A stretch of 64,000 nt of DNA from a bacterium (lineage in GTDB: Bacteria; Verrucomicrobiota; Kiritimatiellia; CAIKKV01; CAITUY01), in NCBI GenBank assembly GCA_037143175.1, contig JBAWZF010000002.1, positions 1-64,000 on the forward strand. Reading direction: 5' to 3'. Numbering within the stretch: the first letter of the stretch is position 1; each line of letters opens with the position of its first letter. This document shows positions 1 to 8,540 of this stretch, in pieces. The notes under the pieces were generated by a model, which saw only the letters and a program-made list of their open reading frames with translations, did not search any database and had not been told where the DNA came from. The position numbers were made by a program, and so were the translations under genes.

Positions 1-450
1 GGCTGCCACCTGAGAGACAGCACCTGTGCTCCGCACATCTACATTGTCTTCAATTTCCTGGGAAAAACCGTTTTGCGATTTTTGTTGGCGCGACCCGCCT
101 GCAACGCTATGCCTGCCCGCAACGCTTCGCGTAGCGATGCAGGCGGGCGAAGCATTGCGGGCAGGGCTTTGCGCCGGCACAAATCGCAAAACATTTATTG
201 TTTTCTTCGCGAGCTTTGTGGGCTTCTGTTCAAAATCTTTCCCGGATTAGCGTGAATCAGTGAAGATCAGCCTGCCCGCAGTGCTACAGCGTTGCAGGCG
301 GGTGGTGAAGTCTTCCTCTCTTCATCCTACTCGGCACTCGGCGCTCCACGCTACTCCCTGCTTTACCCCCTTCCCCCCACTCCGCCCGCTATGCTATCCT
401 CACCACAATAACTAATAACAGATAACTGCCGCCGCAGGCGGCGGCTCCCC
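1..450. other. Repeat-rich intergenic stretch, no gene
   Basis: I see no credible gene in these 450 bases. The stretch is made of degenerate repeats: a GC-rich palindromic block at 95-168, a shorter version at 271-302, a minus-strand copy of the TTTGAACAGAAG motif near 225-236, and a C-rich run at 328-375 resembling the CGGCGCTC repeats near 46.5-47.0 kb. The short open frames here are shadows of the repeats. No Shine-Dalgarno sequence or promoter stood out. Confidence 0.7.
95..168. repeat. GC-rich palindromic repeat (CCTGCCCGCAA family)
   Basis: The core CCTGCCCGCAACGC appears, then its near complement as GCAGGCGGGC and GCGGGCAGGG, so the block can fold on itself. Related blocks occur at 271-302 and 62591-62663, which makes this a dispersed family found at both ends of the window. 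The function is unknown. Confidence 0.6.
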
Positions 451-1338
451 ATGCTCACCAACTTAACAACCACAATCATGATCGTTTTCGCAGGTGGACC
501 TCACACACCGGAGCGAACGGCCTTAGCCTGTGAACTCCTTACATCCCGCCCACCACCAGCCATCATCTATCTCACCGGGGTGGAGTATCGAGGAGAGTAC
601 AGCAACCTCGCTGATCGCGTCAGGTCCATCGCCTCCACCCTCCCCACCCATCCCAAGGTCCTCACCGACGACTGCCGCACCACTTGGGCCAGTTGTTTGT
701 ATCTCGCGCGCGAGTTACAAACAGCAGACAGGTGCGAAGCACTTGGAGGGCGAACCTCGCGTGAGCCGCAGCCACAAGAAGAGTCCAGAGTCGAAAGTCC
801 AAAGTCGAAAGTCACGGGGACTCGCGTCTCCTTGTCCGCCGTAGCCTTGGCGAAGGAGGAACATCTCACCATCACGGTCATCACCTCCAACTACCACGCC
901 CCGCGCGTCCGCTGGCTGCTCTCCGGCGTCCTTCCGGCATTCTGCCAGACGGGAAAAGAGAAGAGTTTTGAACAGAAGCCCGCGAAGACCGCAAAGGGAA
1001 GAGAATTGGTTTCCGCCGGAGGCGGGGAAGAAACATCTTCTTTGTGTGCTTTGTGTCCTTCTGTTAAAAATTCTGATCCCCCGTTCTCCATCTCCCGTCA
1101 CGCATCTCACTCCTTACATCTTACGTCTCACATCTCACCTCTCACCATCCTCACCACTCCCGACATTCCCTGGCGCGAGGCCTTCGCCACTCCCCGGAAT
1201 CGCCAACTAATTTGGGGCGAGTGCCTGAGTTGGCTCTATTGTGGCCCATTGGGTCTGATATACCGCCCTTGGCTGCTGGGCCTAGCTGGCATTTTGATGG
1301 CTGGCGCAGTGATGCTGGGCATAAAACTTCACTCTTAA
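451..1338 (+). CDS. YdcF/DUF218-like protein with repeat-derived internal segments
   Basis: This is probably a DUF218 (YdcF/SanA/ElyC-type) protein, a family linked to envelope processes but with poorly defined chemistry. The family-like parts are an N-terminal strand VFAGG (residues 12-16), a central region with LTGVEYRGE, and TSNYHAPRVRWLL (145-157), matching the usual TS-x2-H-x2-R motif. One hydrophobic helix lies near the C terminus (about 271-291). Residues about 92-137 and 170-235 look foreign: they are translations of repeats seen elsewhere (GAGGGCGAACCT, AAAGTCCAAAGTC, GCCTTGGCGAAGG, TTTGAACAGAAG). The frame stays open through all of them. Either the gene tolerates these insertions or it is a decaying copy. 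Residue 10 (position 478) is an alternative start; neither start has a clear ribosome site. It converges on the polysaccharide cluster. Confidence 0.6.
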   Translation: MLTNLTTTIMIVFAGGPHTPERTALACELLTSRPPPAIIYLTGVEYRGEYSNLADRVRSIASTLPTHPKVLTDDCRTTWASCLYLARELQTADRCEALGGRTSREPQPQEESRVESPKSKVTGTRVSLSAVALAKEEHLTITVITSNYHAPRVRWLLSGVLPAFCQTGKEKSFEQKPAKTAKGRELVSAGGGEETSSLCALCPSVKNSDPPFSISRHASHSLHLTSHISPLTILTTPDIPWREAFATPRNRQLIWGECLSWLYCGPLGLIYRPWLLGLAGILMAGAVMLGIKLHS

Positions 1339-1383
1339 TGGGAAATAAAGAAACTTATAAAAGAGAAGATGAGCAACGAAGTT

Positions 1384-2571
1384 CTATGCCAGGTCTTGAT
1401 AAATATCCACCATCGCTGCGATCATACGTTCTCTCGAGAAACACTCGTTTGCACGTTTTATTCCGTTAATACCGAACCGCGCGCAGTCTTCAGGATGATC
1501 TACAAGATGTTGAATCGCCAACGCTAAAGCCCGGGAATCTCCAGACGGAACCACTAATCCAGTTTCACCATCAATATTGATCTCGGGTAAGGGACCAAAA
1601 TCTGACGTTATAAGCGGCAATCCAAACGCCATCGCCTCAGCCAATACAAAGCCAAAACTCTCATGACTTACAGACGGCAACACCAAACAATGAGCCTGTT
1701 TGTACAGAGTTTCCATATCCTCCCGGTGCCCGACAAAACTAATCGATGACGAACATTCCTGTTCAAACGCAAGAGACTTCAGCATTTTCTCATCTGAACC
1801 ATCCCCGGCAATGATCAATCTGACCCGCTGGTCATTCAACAAGCCGAACGCTTGGATTAGAACATCGAAACCCTTCATTGGGTGCAATCTACCAACCGCC
1901 AAGACACAAAACGGCTCAGTAATACAACGCACAGAACGATTGTCGGTCTGGTATTTTAACAGGTCGATTCCATTCCACACCATCCTACATCGACGAGACG
2001 GCAAACCACTCAACCCACGCCAGGCATCAATGCATGCCTGAGACATCCCCCCCATTATGGTATAACTCCAGCATGTCCATCGATTCAGCCAGCGTCTCAA
2101 GGGTGTTGGATCACGACACGGCATTATGCAATGCCAGCCGACAGAAGGAATACCATTCAAGCGACACGCCAATCCGGCAACTTCATAACCATTCAAGTTG
2201 ATATGCATTACATCAACGGGAAACTGTCGAAACAATCGCCTCAAATACATCACCTCCCCGACATTACCTGCTAACAATTTGGCCCAATCAGGGACTAGCC
2301 GTCGTATTATTTTGCAAAGCCTATCAGTTTTCCTGTTGTCACTATCCGCAAAACAAGGAGGTTCTCCTGTCGATAAATCCGCCAACGGACTGCAGTTTCT
2401 CCAGGAAATACCCTCAATGCATGCGTCGTGTGCTTCCCGCCATAGACGAGTACCTTTAACCCCAAACAACACCGGCACATGTCCTGCATCCCGAATCCCT
2501 ATCATCAGGGATAGCAGATATGTCTCCGACCCTCCCCAACCTTCAATTGATGTAAAGAAACCTATTTTCAT
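1384..2571 (-). CDS. Glycosyltransferase family 4
   Basis: A GT-B fold glycosyltransferase that should transfer a sugar from a nucleotide donor to the growing surface glycan in the cytoplasm. The N-terminal GWGGSETYLLSL (residues 11-22) is the usual GT4 glycine-rich acceptor-side loop. The C-terminal ESFGFVLAE (E304 and E312) is the E-x7-E motif that binds the donor, followed by GETGLVVPSGD. Length (395 residues) is normal. The start codon overlaps the stop of the upstream glycosyltransferase by four bases, so the two are probably translationally coupled. This is the last gene of the minus-strand locus and converges on the YdcF-like gene 45 bases away. Sugar specificity cannot be read from sequence. 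Confidence 0.9.
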   Translation of the reverse strand: MKIGFFTSIEGWGGSETYLLSLMIGIRDAGHVPVLFGVKGTRLWREAHDACIEGISWRNCSPLADLSTGEPPCFADSDNRKTDRLCKIIRRLVPDWAKLLAGNVGEVMYLRRLFRQFPVDVMHINLNGYEVAGLACRLNGIPSVGWHCIMPCRDPTPLRRWLNRWTCWSYTIMGGMSQACIDAWRGLSGLPSRRCRMVWNGIDLLKYQTDNRSVRCITEPFCVLAVGRLHPMKGFDVLIQAFGLLNDQRVRLIIAGDGSDEKMLKSLAFEQECSSSISFVGHREDMETLYKQAHCLVLPSVSHESFGFVLAEAMAFGLPLITSDFGPLPEINIDGETGLVVPSGDSRALALAIQHLVDHPEDCARFGINGIKRANECFSRERMIAAMVDIYQDLA

Positions 2572-3890
2572 CGTTTACCCTTCATATCCAAATCCATGAA
2601 ATAGGACTCATATCTGCGAATCATCCGCTCAACCGTAAAGCAGTCTTCCCATCGTTGCCGCCCATTCTTACCCAATCGCTGTCGTTCAACTACTGAGGAC
2701 GTCAAATAACAGACGCCATCAGCCACCTTTTCATAATCATTCGGACTAACCAGCAGTCCCGTCTCTTCATGTACAACAATCTCAGGAATCCCCCCCATAC
2801 GGCTCGCCAAAACCGGTTTTTCACGACTCATGGCCTCAAGCAGTGTCAGCCCAAAGGCCTCAGGCTCTGACGACAATAGGACTGCCACATTAGCAGCATT
2901 GAAATATCGATCCGCATTGGGCCGCCCGCCCATGAACACCACACAGGACCCGAGGCCAGCCTCCTCTGCATCCCGTCGGACCGCATCAAGACATTGCCCA
3001 TCACCGATCAATACCAGTCGGGCGCATCTTTCACCCCGCTTGATAACCTCCCGCCATACCCGAATAAGACTCCCCTGCCCTTTCCAGCTCACAAATCGGG
3101 CCACACACAGGAAATCAACAATCCCTTCCTGCCGGGAAGGATAATCATCAGGAATGGACAAATCAGGAGGTTCGGTGCCAAGATGTATAACACGTCCCTT
3201 GGACGAGGGAAGACCCAACTTGCCAGCCCATTCACGCCGGGAAGATCCGGAATTGTAGAGAATGTCGTTAAGGCTCCAATAGCAGGCCCGCTCGACCCAA
3301 CGCCGTACCCAGTGATTCGCCTCAGCCCCATTCCCAGGATGCGTATGGCTGATTGCCACAATTCGGGCAAGAGGAAAAACCAACCGGAGAGCAACGGGAA
3401 GCGTCTCGCATCCAAATTGATTGGTAAGGATAAAACGATGCCGGCATTGCCCGCGAACCGCCCATACCCGCCGGATGTCTATCCAAAGGAGTTTTAAGTA
3501 ACCCCAAAAAAGAGATAGAGATACAGGCTTTATATGAACTGTAGTAGCCGCTGTCCCCAGCGGCGCTCTTTCGTCCGTTGCCGGTGGGGTCACCGGCCCT
3601 ACATGTGCTCCGCTCTCACTATCTTCTCGATTCTTGTAGTAGCGGCTGTCCTCAGCCGCGCTCTTCCCGACCATGCCGGTGAGGACACCGGCCCTACATT
3701 GTGCTCCGCTCACTTCTGGCTCATAATTCCCATGAGGAATCTCTACTACCCTGAAACTATCCCCATACTCACAGAACCCATCAGCCATTTGACGCACAAA
3801 TGTCGTCACCCCGCTGGGCAGCATGTCCACCAGTGAAGGCATAATGAAGGCGATTTTGGGGAATTGGGGAATTGGTTGCATTCGTTTCAT
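2568..3890 (-). CDS. Glycosyltransferase family 4 with an in-frame palindromic-repeat insert
   Basis: A GT4 enzyme. The N-terminal motif PSGVTTFVRQM (25-35) and the C-terminal EAFGLTLLE (E344 and E352) define the family. Residues about 61-118 are not family-like. They are the translation of two tandem palindromic repeat units at 3540-3619 and 3635-3712, related to the intergenic repeat beside wzm (42562-42630). The insert keeps the frame and falls between the N-terminal strand region and the rest of the acceptor domain, perhaps in a surface loop. Without it the protein would be about 380 residues, the usual GT4 size. Whether the enzyme is active is uncertain. It overlaps the next glycosyltransferase gene by four bases. 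Confidence 0.85.
   Translation of the reverse strand: MKRMQPIPQFPKIAFIMPSLVDMLPSGVTTFVRQMADGFCEYGDSFRVVEIPHGNYEPEVSGAQCRAGVLTGMVGKSAAEDSRYYKNREDSESGAHVGPVTPPATDERAPLGTAATTVHIKPVSLSLFWGYLKLLWIDIRRVWAVRGQCRHRFILTNQFGCETLPVALRLVFPLARIVAISHTHPGNGAEANHWVRRWVERACYWSLNDILYNSGSSRREWAGKLGLPSSKGRVIHLGTEPPDLSIPDDYPSRQEGIVDFLCVARFVSWKGQGSLIRVWREVIKRGERCARLVLIGDGQCLDAVRRDAEEAGLGSCVVFMGGRPNADRYFNAANVAVLLSSEPEAFGLTLLEAMSREKPVLASRMGGIPEIVVHEETGLLVSPNDYEKVADGVCYLTSSVVERQRLGKNGRQRWEDCFTVERMIRRYESYFMDLDMKGKR
3540..3712. repeat. Two tandem palindromic repeat units inside a glycosyltransferase gene
   Basis: Two direct copies begin at about 3540 and 3635, each reading GTAGTAGC then a GC hairpin, GGACACCGGCCCTACAT (GGGTCACCGG in the first) and GTGCTCCGCT. 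Each contains inverted arms such as CCGCTGTCC...CAGCGG. A one-unit relative is intergenic at 42562-42630. The two copies differ at several bases, so the duplication is not brand new. Confidence 0.8.
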
Positions 3891-3964
3891 TGGAGATTAT
3901 GAAAGCTCGGAGCATTATTACACAACAACTTATCAAAATGACAACTCAACAACTCTCTGCTAGC

Positions 3965-4108
3965 AGCCTGTCGAAAAAAAATGTCTCAAATGTGGGAGGC
4001 GCACTCCGTGCGGCGATAGTTCATTATAGGCGCTCATATGGGCCTGTCGCGGCAGGGACTGCCCCTCCCACATTGAAGAAAGAATGCCCGCAAGTGTTTT
4101 TCAACACG
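3965..4108. mobile_element. MITE-like 140-bp element, copy 1
   Basis: The left end AGCCTGTCGAAAAA and the right end GTGTTTTTCAACA are imperfect inverted repeats. The interior carries GTGGGAGGCGCACTCCG and TGGGCCTGTCGCGGC hairpin arms and the inverted pair ATGTGGGAGG/CCTCCCACAT. A second copy at 44171-44307 shares almost the whole sequence. No coding capacity, so movement would need a transposase in trans. The right end of this copy overlaps the stop codon of the GT2 gene. Confidence 0.75.
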
Positions 4109-5174
4109 CCACTAAAGGCTCCGGTGGCCAGGGAACGTGCCAATCTTGGATGAGTTGCCTCACATAATGCTCTTCATTGCCAAAATCATCCTGATTCCAG
4201 GTCAGTCCCGTCGCAATCCTCCGCCTCAAATATCCTGGCTCGTGGAGACTCGCATAAGCCAACCCCTGCAGGAACGCCCACGGTTTGGTTAGGAACGTTG
4301 AGCGATCTAACCCGATGCGTTTATAATACTGTCCCCTAACATTCCTCAGGATTCTCTCACGCCACCGGACATCCCTCTTCCACTCATTTGGTAACCGGTC
4401 CTCGCAGGCCGCCAATGTTTCCGCAGAAAGCATCCAATTGCGCCTCACATCCATGATGGATGGGCGAAGCCGCGACGCCTGCATGGAGTGCTGGCGCCAG
4501 GTGGCCAAACAGTCAGGGATGGAAAGCGTATCAGTCACCAAACAAGCCTTCATCGCCCACAATCGGTCCGCGCACGTCCCGCAATCCGCCCGAAAAAAAC
4601 CAATTTTATCAATCAGACGCCGCCGGATCACCACCGAGGTAATTGAGGTCCATGAAGGGCAGTCCAACCCCACATGCACCAGAAACTCGAGCAAACCATT
4701 GCGGCGATGCACCTTATCCCGCCATGGATCATAAAAGGCGCCCACTTGCGGAAATGGCGGGGGCGACATTTCCAGCCCGGCTTGATCAATGAACACAAAC
4801 TTACAAACCACCAGATCCACATCGGGATGCTTTTCCAACACCCCGACCATTCGTTCCAACAGATCCGGATTTGCAGTATCATCGCTTGTCGCAACATACA
4901 CATACTGCCCTTGCGCGCGCTTCAAACACTCATTCCATCCTGCATACACACCTTCCCGCGGAATCTGGGACAGCTGCACGCGTGGATCATTACGAAATTG
5001 TTGAAAATATTCCCATGCCCCATCACTCGAATAACTATCACATACAACCAGTTCCCAGTCCCGCAGGGTCTGGTCGAAAATCGAGGCCATCCGTGCCTCC
5101 AAAAAAGGGCGGGTATTCAGATTGGGTAGACAAATGGAGACGAGGGGTATAGAACTAGAGGCCATAGAAATCAT
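4101..5174 (-). CDS. Glycosyltransferase family 2
   Basis: A GT-A fold transferase. The N-terminal VSICLPNLNTRPFL (12-25) is the nucleotide-binding strand, ELVVCDSYSSDG (41-52) is the GT2 consensus with the second aspartate region, and ATSDDT (95-100) carries the metal-binding DD. The last residues, PLVAC, and the TGA stop run into the terminal inverted repeat of the MITE-like element at 3965-4108, so the original C terminus may have been longer. The start is ATG at 5174; a second ATG three codons in is possible. No membrane segment is visible, consistent with a cytoplasmic enzyme of the glycan locus. Confidence 0.88.
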   Translation of the reverse strand: MISMASSSIPLVSICLPNLNTRPFLEARMASIFDQTLRDWELVVCDSYSSDGAWEYFQQFRNDPRVQLSQIPREGVYAGWNECLKRAQGQYVYVATSDDTANPDLLERMVGVLEKHPDVDLVVCKFVFIDQAGLEMSPPPFPQVGAFYDPWRDKVHRRNGLLEFLVHVGLDCPSWTSITSVVIRRRLIDKIGFFRADCGTCADRLWAMKACLVTDTLSIPDCLATWRQHSMQASRLRPSIMDVRRNWMLSAETLAACEDRLPNEWKRDVRWRERILRNVRGQYYKRIGLDRSTFLTKPWAFLQGLAYASLHEPGYLRRRIATGLTWNQDDFGNEEHYVRQLIQDWHVPWPPEPLVAC

Positions 5175-5243
5175 ACCTGGAAGGCGGTTTCATTGGGTAT
5201 TCGGTTCATTTTAATTGGTTAACGGCTAGGACATGCATTTTCA

Positions 5244-5951
5244 TCATTTGACAGCTCTTATCCCAATGATGATTTGATAATTTTTGTCCACTTGCATAAG
5301 TTTCGAGGCCTTAGGGATATCTTCAACCGCTAATCCTTGTATAAATGCACTTGCAGCCAAGGCATTACCATATATCTGCACTTCCACATGCCCTTCTCCG
5401 AATACTTCTTCAAACATCTTTCGGATGGACAAATCGGTAAAACGCCAATAGTCACCCCATCGATCCATGTCATACCTTGATATTTGCGACAAACCTGCAA
5501 CCGTTCCTAAAAACACACCCCCATCCGCAAGAAGTTTACGGCATCCTATAATCGCAGATTTTACGTCATAAATAAAATTGAGTGTTTGCGTGCAAATAAA
5601 GCAATCATAAACGGATGAAGGCAGCCCCTGGGGGTCAGTCAAATCGCCTTTAAGCGTTGTATCACTGTTCGGTTCATCAAAATTCAATATTTGACTGACG
5701 CTTACGTCGTCTCCAAATTTCGCTGTATAAGTTGCCTCAGCTACTTCAAGAACTTTTCCTTGAATACATTTTCTATTTTTAGCCAAAAAGTTTTCAATAT
5801 ATAATCTATCAATAGGCGTACCCCTATCGAAACCAAACACGTCGCTAACGGGTTTGACAGAAAGCAGACCTATCGAATACCTCTTTAATCTTAATTTCCG
5901 CGTGATTCTTTGTATAATGTGTCTCATATTTGACATTTGGCATACCTTCAA
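5244..5951 (-). CDS. Class I SAM-dependent methyltransferase
   Basis: A Rossmann-fold methyltransferase, probably modifying a sugar or chain end of the polysaccharide. GKVLEVAEATYTAKFG (about 65-80) corresponds to motif I, although the usual glycine-rich turn is weak. LPSSVYDCFICTQTLNFI (about 107-124) resembles the motif IV region, and LLADGGVFLGT the post-IV strand and turn (LLKPGG in most relatives). DRWGDYWRFT is commonly seen in glycan-locus methyltransferases. The gene lies 11 bases downstream of the membrane protein gene, in the same transcription unit. Its target is unknown. Confidence 0.8.
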   Translation of the reverse strand: MKVCQMSNMRHIIQRITRKLRLKRYSIGLLSVKPVSDVFGFDRGTPIDRLYIENFLAKNRKCIQGKVLEVAEATYTAKFGDDVSVSQILNFDEPNSDTTLKGDLTDPQGLPSSVYDCFICTQTLNFIYDVKSAIIGCRKLLADGGVFLGTVAGLSQISRYDMDRWGDYWRFTDLSIRKMFEEVFGEGHVEVQIYGNALAASAFIQGLAVEDIPKASKLMQVDKNYQIIIGIRAVK

Positions 5952-5962
5952 TCAAGCATCTA

Positions 5963-7174
5963 TCAACCGCTTGAACTCTTCACATCCCTGCGGCCACCAA
6001 CCACGTATTCCATGAACAACAGTCCATACCCCATTATTGCAGGAGCACACAAAAACGCGGTTTTTAACTTCACATGCGTTGCCGGGTATTTGTAGAGCAT
6101 GTCATCCCTGACGTCCACAATGAGAAACAGAAGCAAAAAACAAAAGCACCCGGCAGAATACCAGCCCCGAACCCGCGCCGTTTCAAAAGCAAGGGGCAAC
6201 ATAACGAGCACCGGCACGAGTCGATGACTTTCCATGGAAATAGAAAAAAAGAACGGGAAGGACAACAGCACTACCACTGCCGCCGCAAAACTCAACTTCC
6301 TGCGCCAACTCAAAACATAGACCCAGAGAGATAGACCACCAATGATCAACTTATTCAGTCCGGGGGAATACGCACCTCCAATTAACTGCCACACAGAAAA
6401 CCAACGGGGAACTCCATTTTCAAGGGCAGCCCTCCTCGTCCAACCAATTAACGCATCAGGAAAATAAGGAATCATGGCAAGCATCAATCCGAAACCGAAA
6501 AATGAAATCACAACGATCGCTCGGCGAAAATTATTGGAACTCTTCTCTCCTCCCGACTGCAAGGCATCAATGACTAGCACCGGTAGTATTATACCAGGAA
6601 CACCTACCAGACCTGTTAATACACCCAGGGACCATGCAACAAATCTGCAAGACATTGCTCTTGCCAAAAGAATGAACGGCGGCAGTAGCATGAAAATTAT
6701 CTTGTCTTCGAATGAACGAATGAAAAGGACATACCAAGTGTAAGGAGCAAAAATCAGAACCGAAACCCAAACATACTCGTTTGTCGATATCAAAGCCCGA
6801 CGTTGAAGTGTATACAAAGATAACATTGTGGCCGTAATGAGTCCCAATGAATAGAGTAAAAACCCGTTGAGCTTCCACCAAATACTCCATTGAACAGCAA
6901 AACAAAGATTGTATATCGCCTGTTGAAATCCTGTATAATCCAAATAAACTGTAGCCCTAAATGTTTCATTGATGTCCTTGGTTACCACATCAGGTACGTT
7001 ATATGGATTTTGACCATGGTAATAAAAAGATGCGAAATAGTTGTAAATATTGAGATTAAATCCACTTATCCCTCGATTCACCAGAATCACGCCTATTAGT
7101 ATCACCGCAATAAGGGAGACCACCAGAATGCATATAGATAAACGATACTGTTTCACGCCCGAATTCCTCCCCAT
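5963..7174 (-). CDS. Polytopic membrane protein, GT-C/GT87-like
   Basis: About ten hydrophobic segments run through the 403 residues, the first at 12-31. After it comes YYHGQNPYNVPDV (51-63), which resembles the loop motif of DUF2029/GT87 mannosyltransferase-like proteins (G-x-NPY). Such enzymes use polyprenyl-phosphate sugars on the outer face of the inner membrane. The assignment is by motif and topology only. It lies between a GT4 gene and a methyltransferase gene with gaps of about 10 bases, so it is almost certainly co-transcribed. Confidence 0.65.
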   Translation of the reverse strand: MGRNSGVKQYRLSICILVVSLIAVILIGVILVNRGISGFNLNIYNYFASFYYHGQNPYNVPDVVTKDINETFRATVYLDYTGFQQAIYNLCFAVQWSIWWKLNGFLLYSLGLITATMLSLYTLQRRALISTNEYVWVSVLIFAPYTWYVLFIRSFEDKIIFMLLPPFILLARAMSCRFVAWSLGVLTGLVGVPGIILPVLVIDALQSGGEKSSNNFRRAIVVISFFGFGLMLAMIPYFPDALIGWTRRAALENGVPRWFSVWQLIGGAYSPGLNKLIIGGLSLWVYVLSWRRKLSFAAAVVVLLSFPFFFSISMESHRLVPVLVMLPLAFETARVRGWYSAGCFCFLLLFLIVDVRDDMLYKYPATHVKLKTAFLCAPAIMGYGLLFMEYVVGGRRDVKSSSG

Positions 7175-7184
7175 AAAACCAGTT

Positions 7185-8540
7185 TCAGTATTTTTGACTG
7201 AGAATTTTATGATACCATGTCAGGTAGTCATTGGCCTGCCGATTTAAATCAAAACTCTGTCGTGCACGTTCTACAGCTTTTCGTCCCAGTTTCGCTCGCA
7301 GCGCATCACTGTGAAGGATCTCCACTATTCGTGCAGCCATCATACGGGAATCCCCTGGCACCGCTAAATACCCCGTTTCACCCTCGTCAATCTGTTCTGG
7401 AATACCCCCAACAGCGGTGGCAACAACAGGAGTTCCGCAGGCAAGCGCCTCGATAACGGTTAAGGGGAATGTATCCGCTTTTGCGGCATGAACATAAACG
7501 TCTGCCGCCTGATAGTAACGGGAAACAAGTCTCGTGTCCCGCTGGTAAGGCACAAAGCGAATTGTAGCCCGACCAATTTTTTCAGACGGAGCATCCTCTC
7601 CCAGTGCAATCAAAAGAAGCTCCTGTCCTTTCATACTTATATCAACCTGTCCCAAAACCTCCCGCATCATCTGATAATCTTTCCAAGGATTATTCCGGAT
7701 GCTGTTTGCCGCAAAGAGGAGCACGCGAGAATGAGGAGGAATACCAAGCAACTCACGTGCACAACCTCTATCTTGGGGATTGAAGATTGCAAGATCAACC
7801 CCGTTTGGAATGACTCGATATTCTGCGATCCCAGGCATCAACATGGATTGCTTAACTTTATCCATCAGCCATTTTGACGGTGTTGCCACATAAAGCCGAC
7901 ACCCCTGATAGAGTTTCTGCTTACGCCGCCAATTATGAGCGGTGGCATCCCTCGCAATCTCGGGATAAATAGTGAGATCGGGACAGTGACCGCATCCCAT
8001 CTTCCACCTCTCACACGCAAAAGAGTGCGCACAATGCCCGCTCAGCAACCACGCATCATGTAAAGTCAGCATGACCGGTGTTTGCCTACTCAAAGACGGA
8101 AGTACGCGCAAATCAAAATATCCACCATGCAGATTGTGGCAGTGGATGATATCCGGTTTTGCAGGCAACCGCTTTAACAGGTGACAGAATCCAGCATGCC
8201 GAAAGTCCTCAATACCGCGAAAGCGTTCCCATGATTTCCGAGGGTTCGCCAGCCAGGGTATCAGGCGACTACCACGCCAGAGCCCCATCCTGTGAATCCT
8301 GGGACTCAGCTCAACCATTCGATTTTGAACGCTATTCCAAAAATGCACCCACCGATTCAACTGTTCAGAAGCCGGTATTTCAAAAACTTTATTGTCGTCA
8401 GAAACTTTCCTGGAGACTGCCAGCCACGACTCCTGTTGCCGTTCTCTGAACCGCTGGAACAAATCCCACGCCACACGTTCCGCACCGCCGGAAATATCGA
8501 CCTTGCTAACCTGAAGAATTTTGAGTGGCCTCGTTTTCAT
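7185..8540 (-). CDS. Glycosyltransferase family 4
   Basis: A GT4 enzyme of 451 residues. The N-terminal SGGAERVAWDLF (17-28) is the glycine-rich loop, DIIHCHNLHGGYFDL includes the conserved H region, and DTFPLTVIE (356-364) is a D-x7-E variant of the donor-binding E-x7-E. LTLHDAWLLSGHCAHSFAC, with several Cys and His further on (MGCGHCPD), is typical of the WcaC-like subgroup and may bind a structural metal (inference). The start overlaps the deacetylase stop by four bases (ATGA), indicating translational coupling. Confidence 0.9.
   Translation of the reverse strand: MKTRPLKILQVSKVDISGGAERVAWDLFQRFRERQQESWLAVSRKVSDDNKVFEIPASEQLNRWVHFWNSVQNRMVELSPRIHRMGLWRGSRLIPWLANPRKSWERFRGIEDFRHAGFCHLLKRLPAKPDIIHCHNLHGGYFDLRVLPSLSRQTPVMLTLHDAWLLSGHCAHSFACERWKMGCGHCPDLTIYPEIARDATAHNWRRKQKLYQGCRLYVATPSKWLMDKVKQSMLMPGIAEYRVIPNGVDLAIFNPQDRGCARELLGIPPHSRVLLFAANSIRNNPWKDYQMMREVLGQVDISMKGQELLLIALGEDAPSEKIGRATIRFVPYQRDTRLVSRYYQAADVYVHAAKADTFPLTVIEALACGTPVVATAVGGIPEQIDEGETGYLAVPGDSRMMAARIVEILHSDALRAKLGRKAVERARQSFDLNRQANDYLTWYHKILSQKY

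Noticed and set aside
567-1110. Minus-strand frames inside the YdcF-like gene
   Set aside because: They contain repeat-derived segments only (for example SSFAKATADKETR) and no conserved domain; the plus-strand frame carries the family motifs.
3965-4108. A CRISPR-like repeat unit
   Set aside because: There is no regular array of short repeats with spacers; the two copies are 40 kb apart and have terminal inverted repeats.
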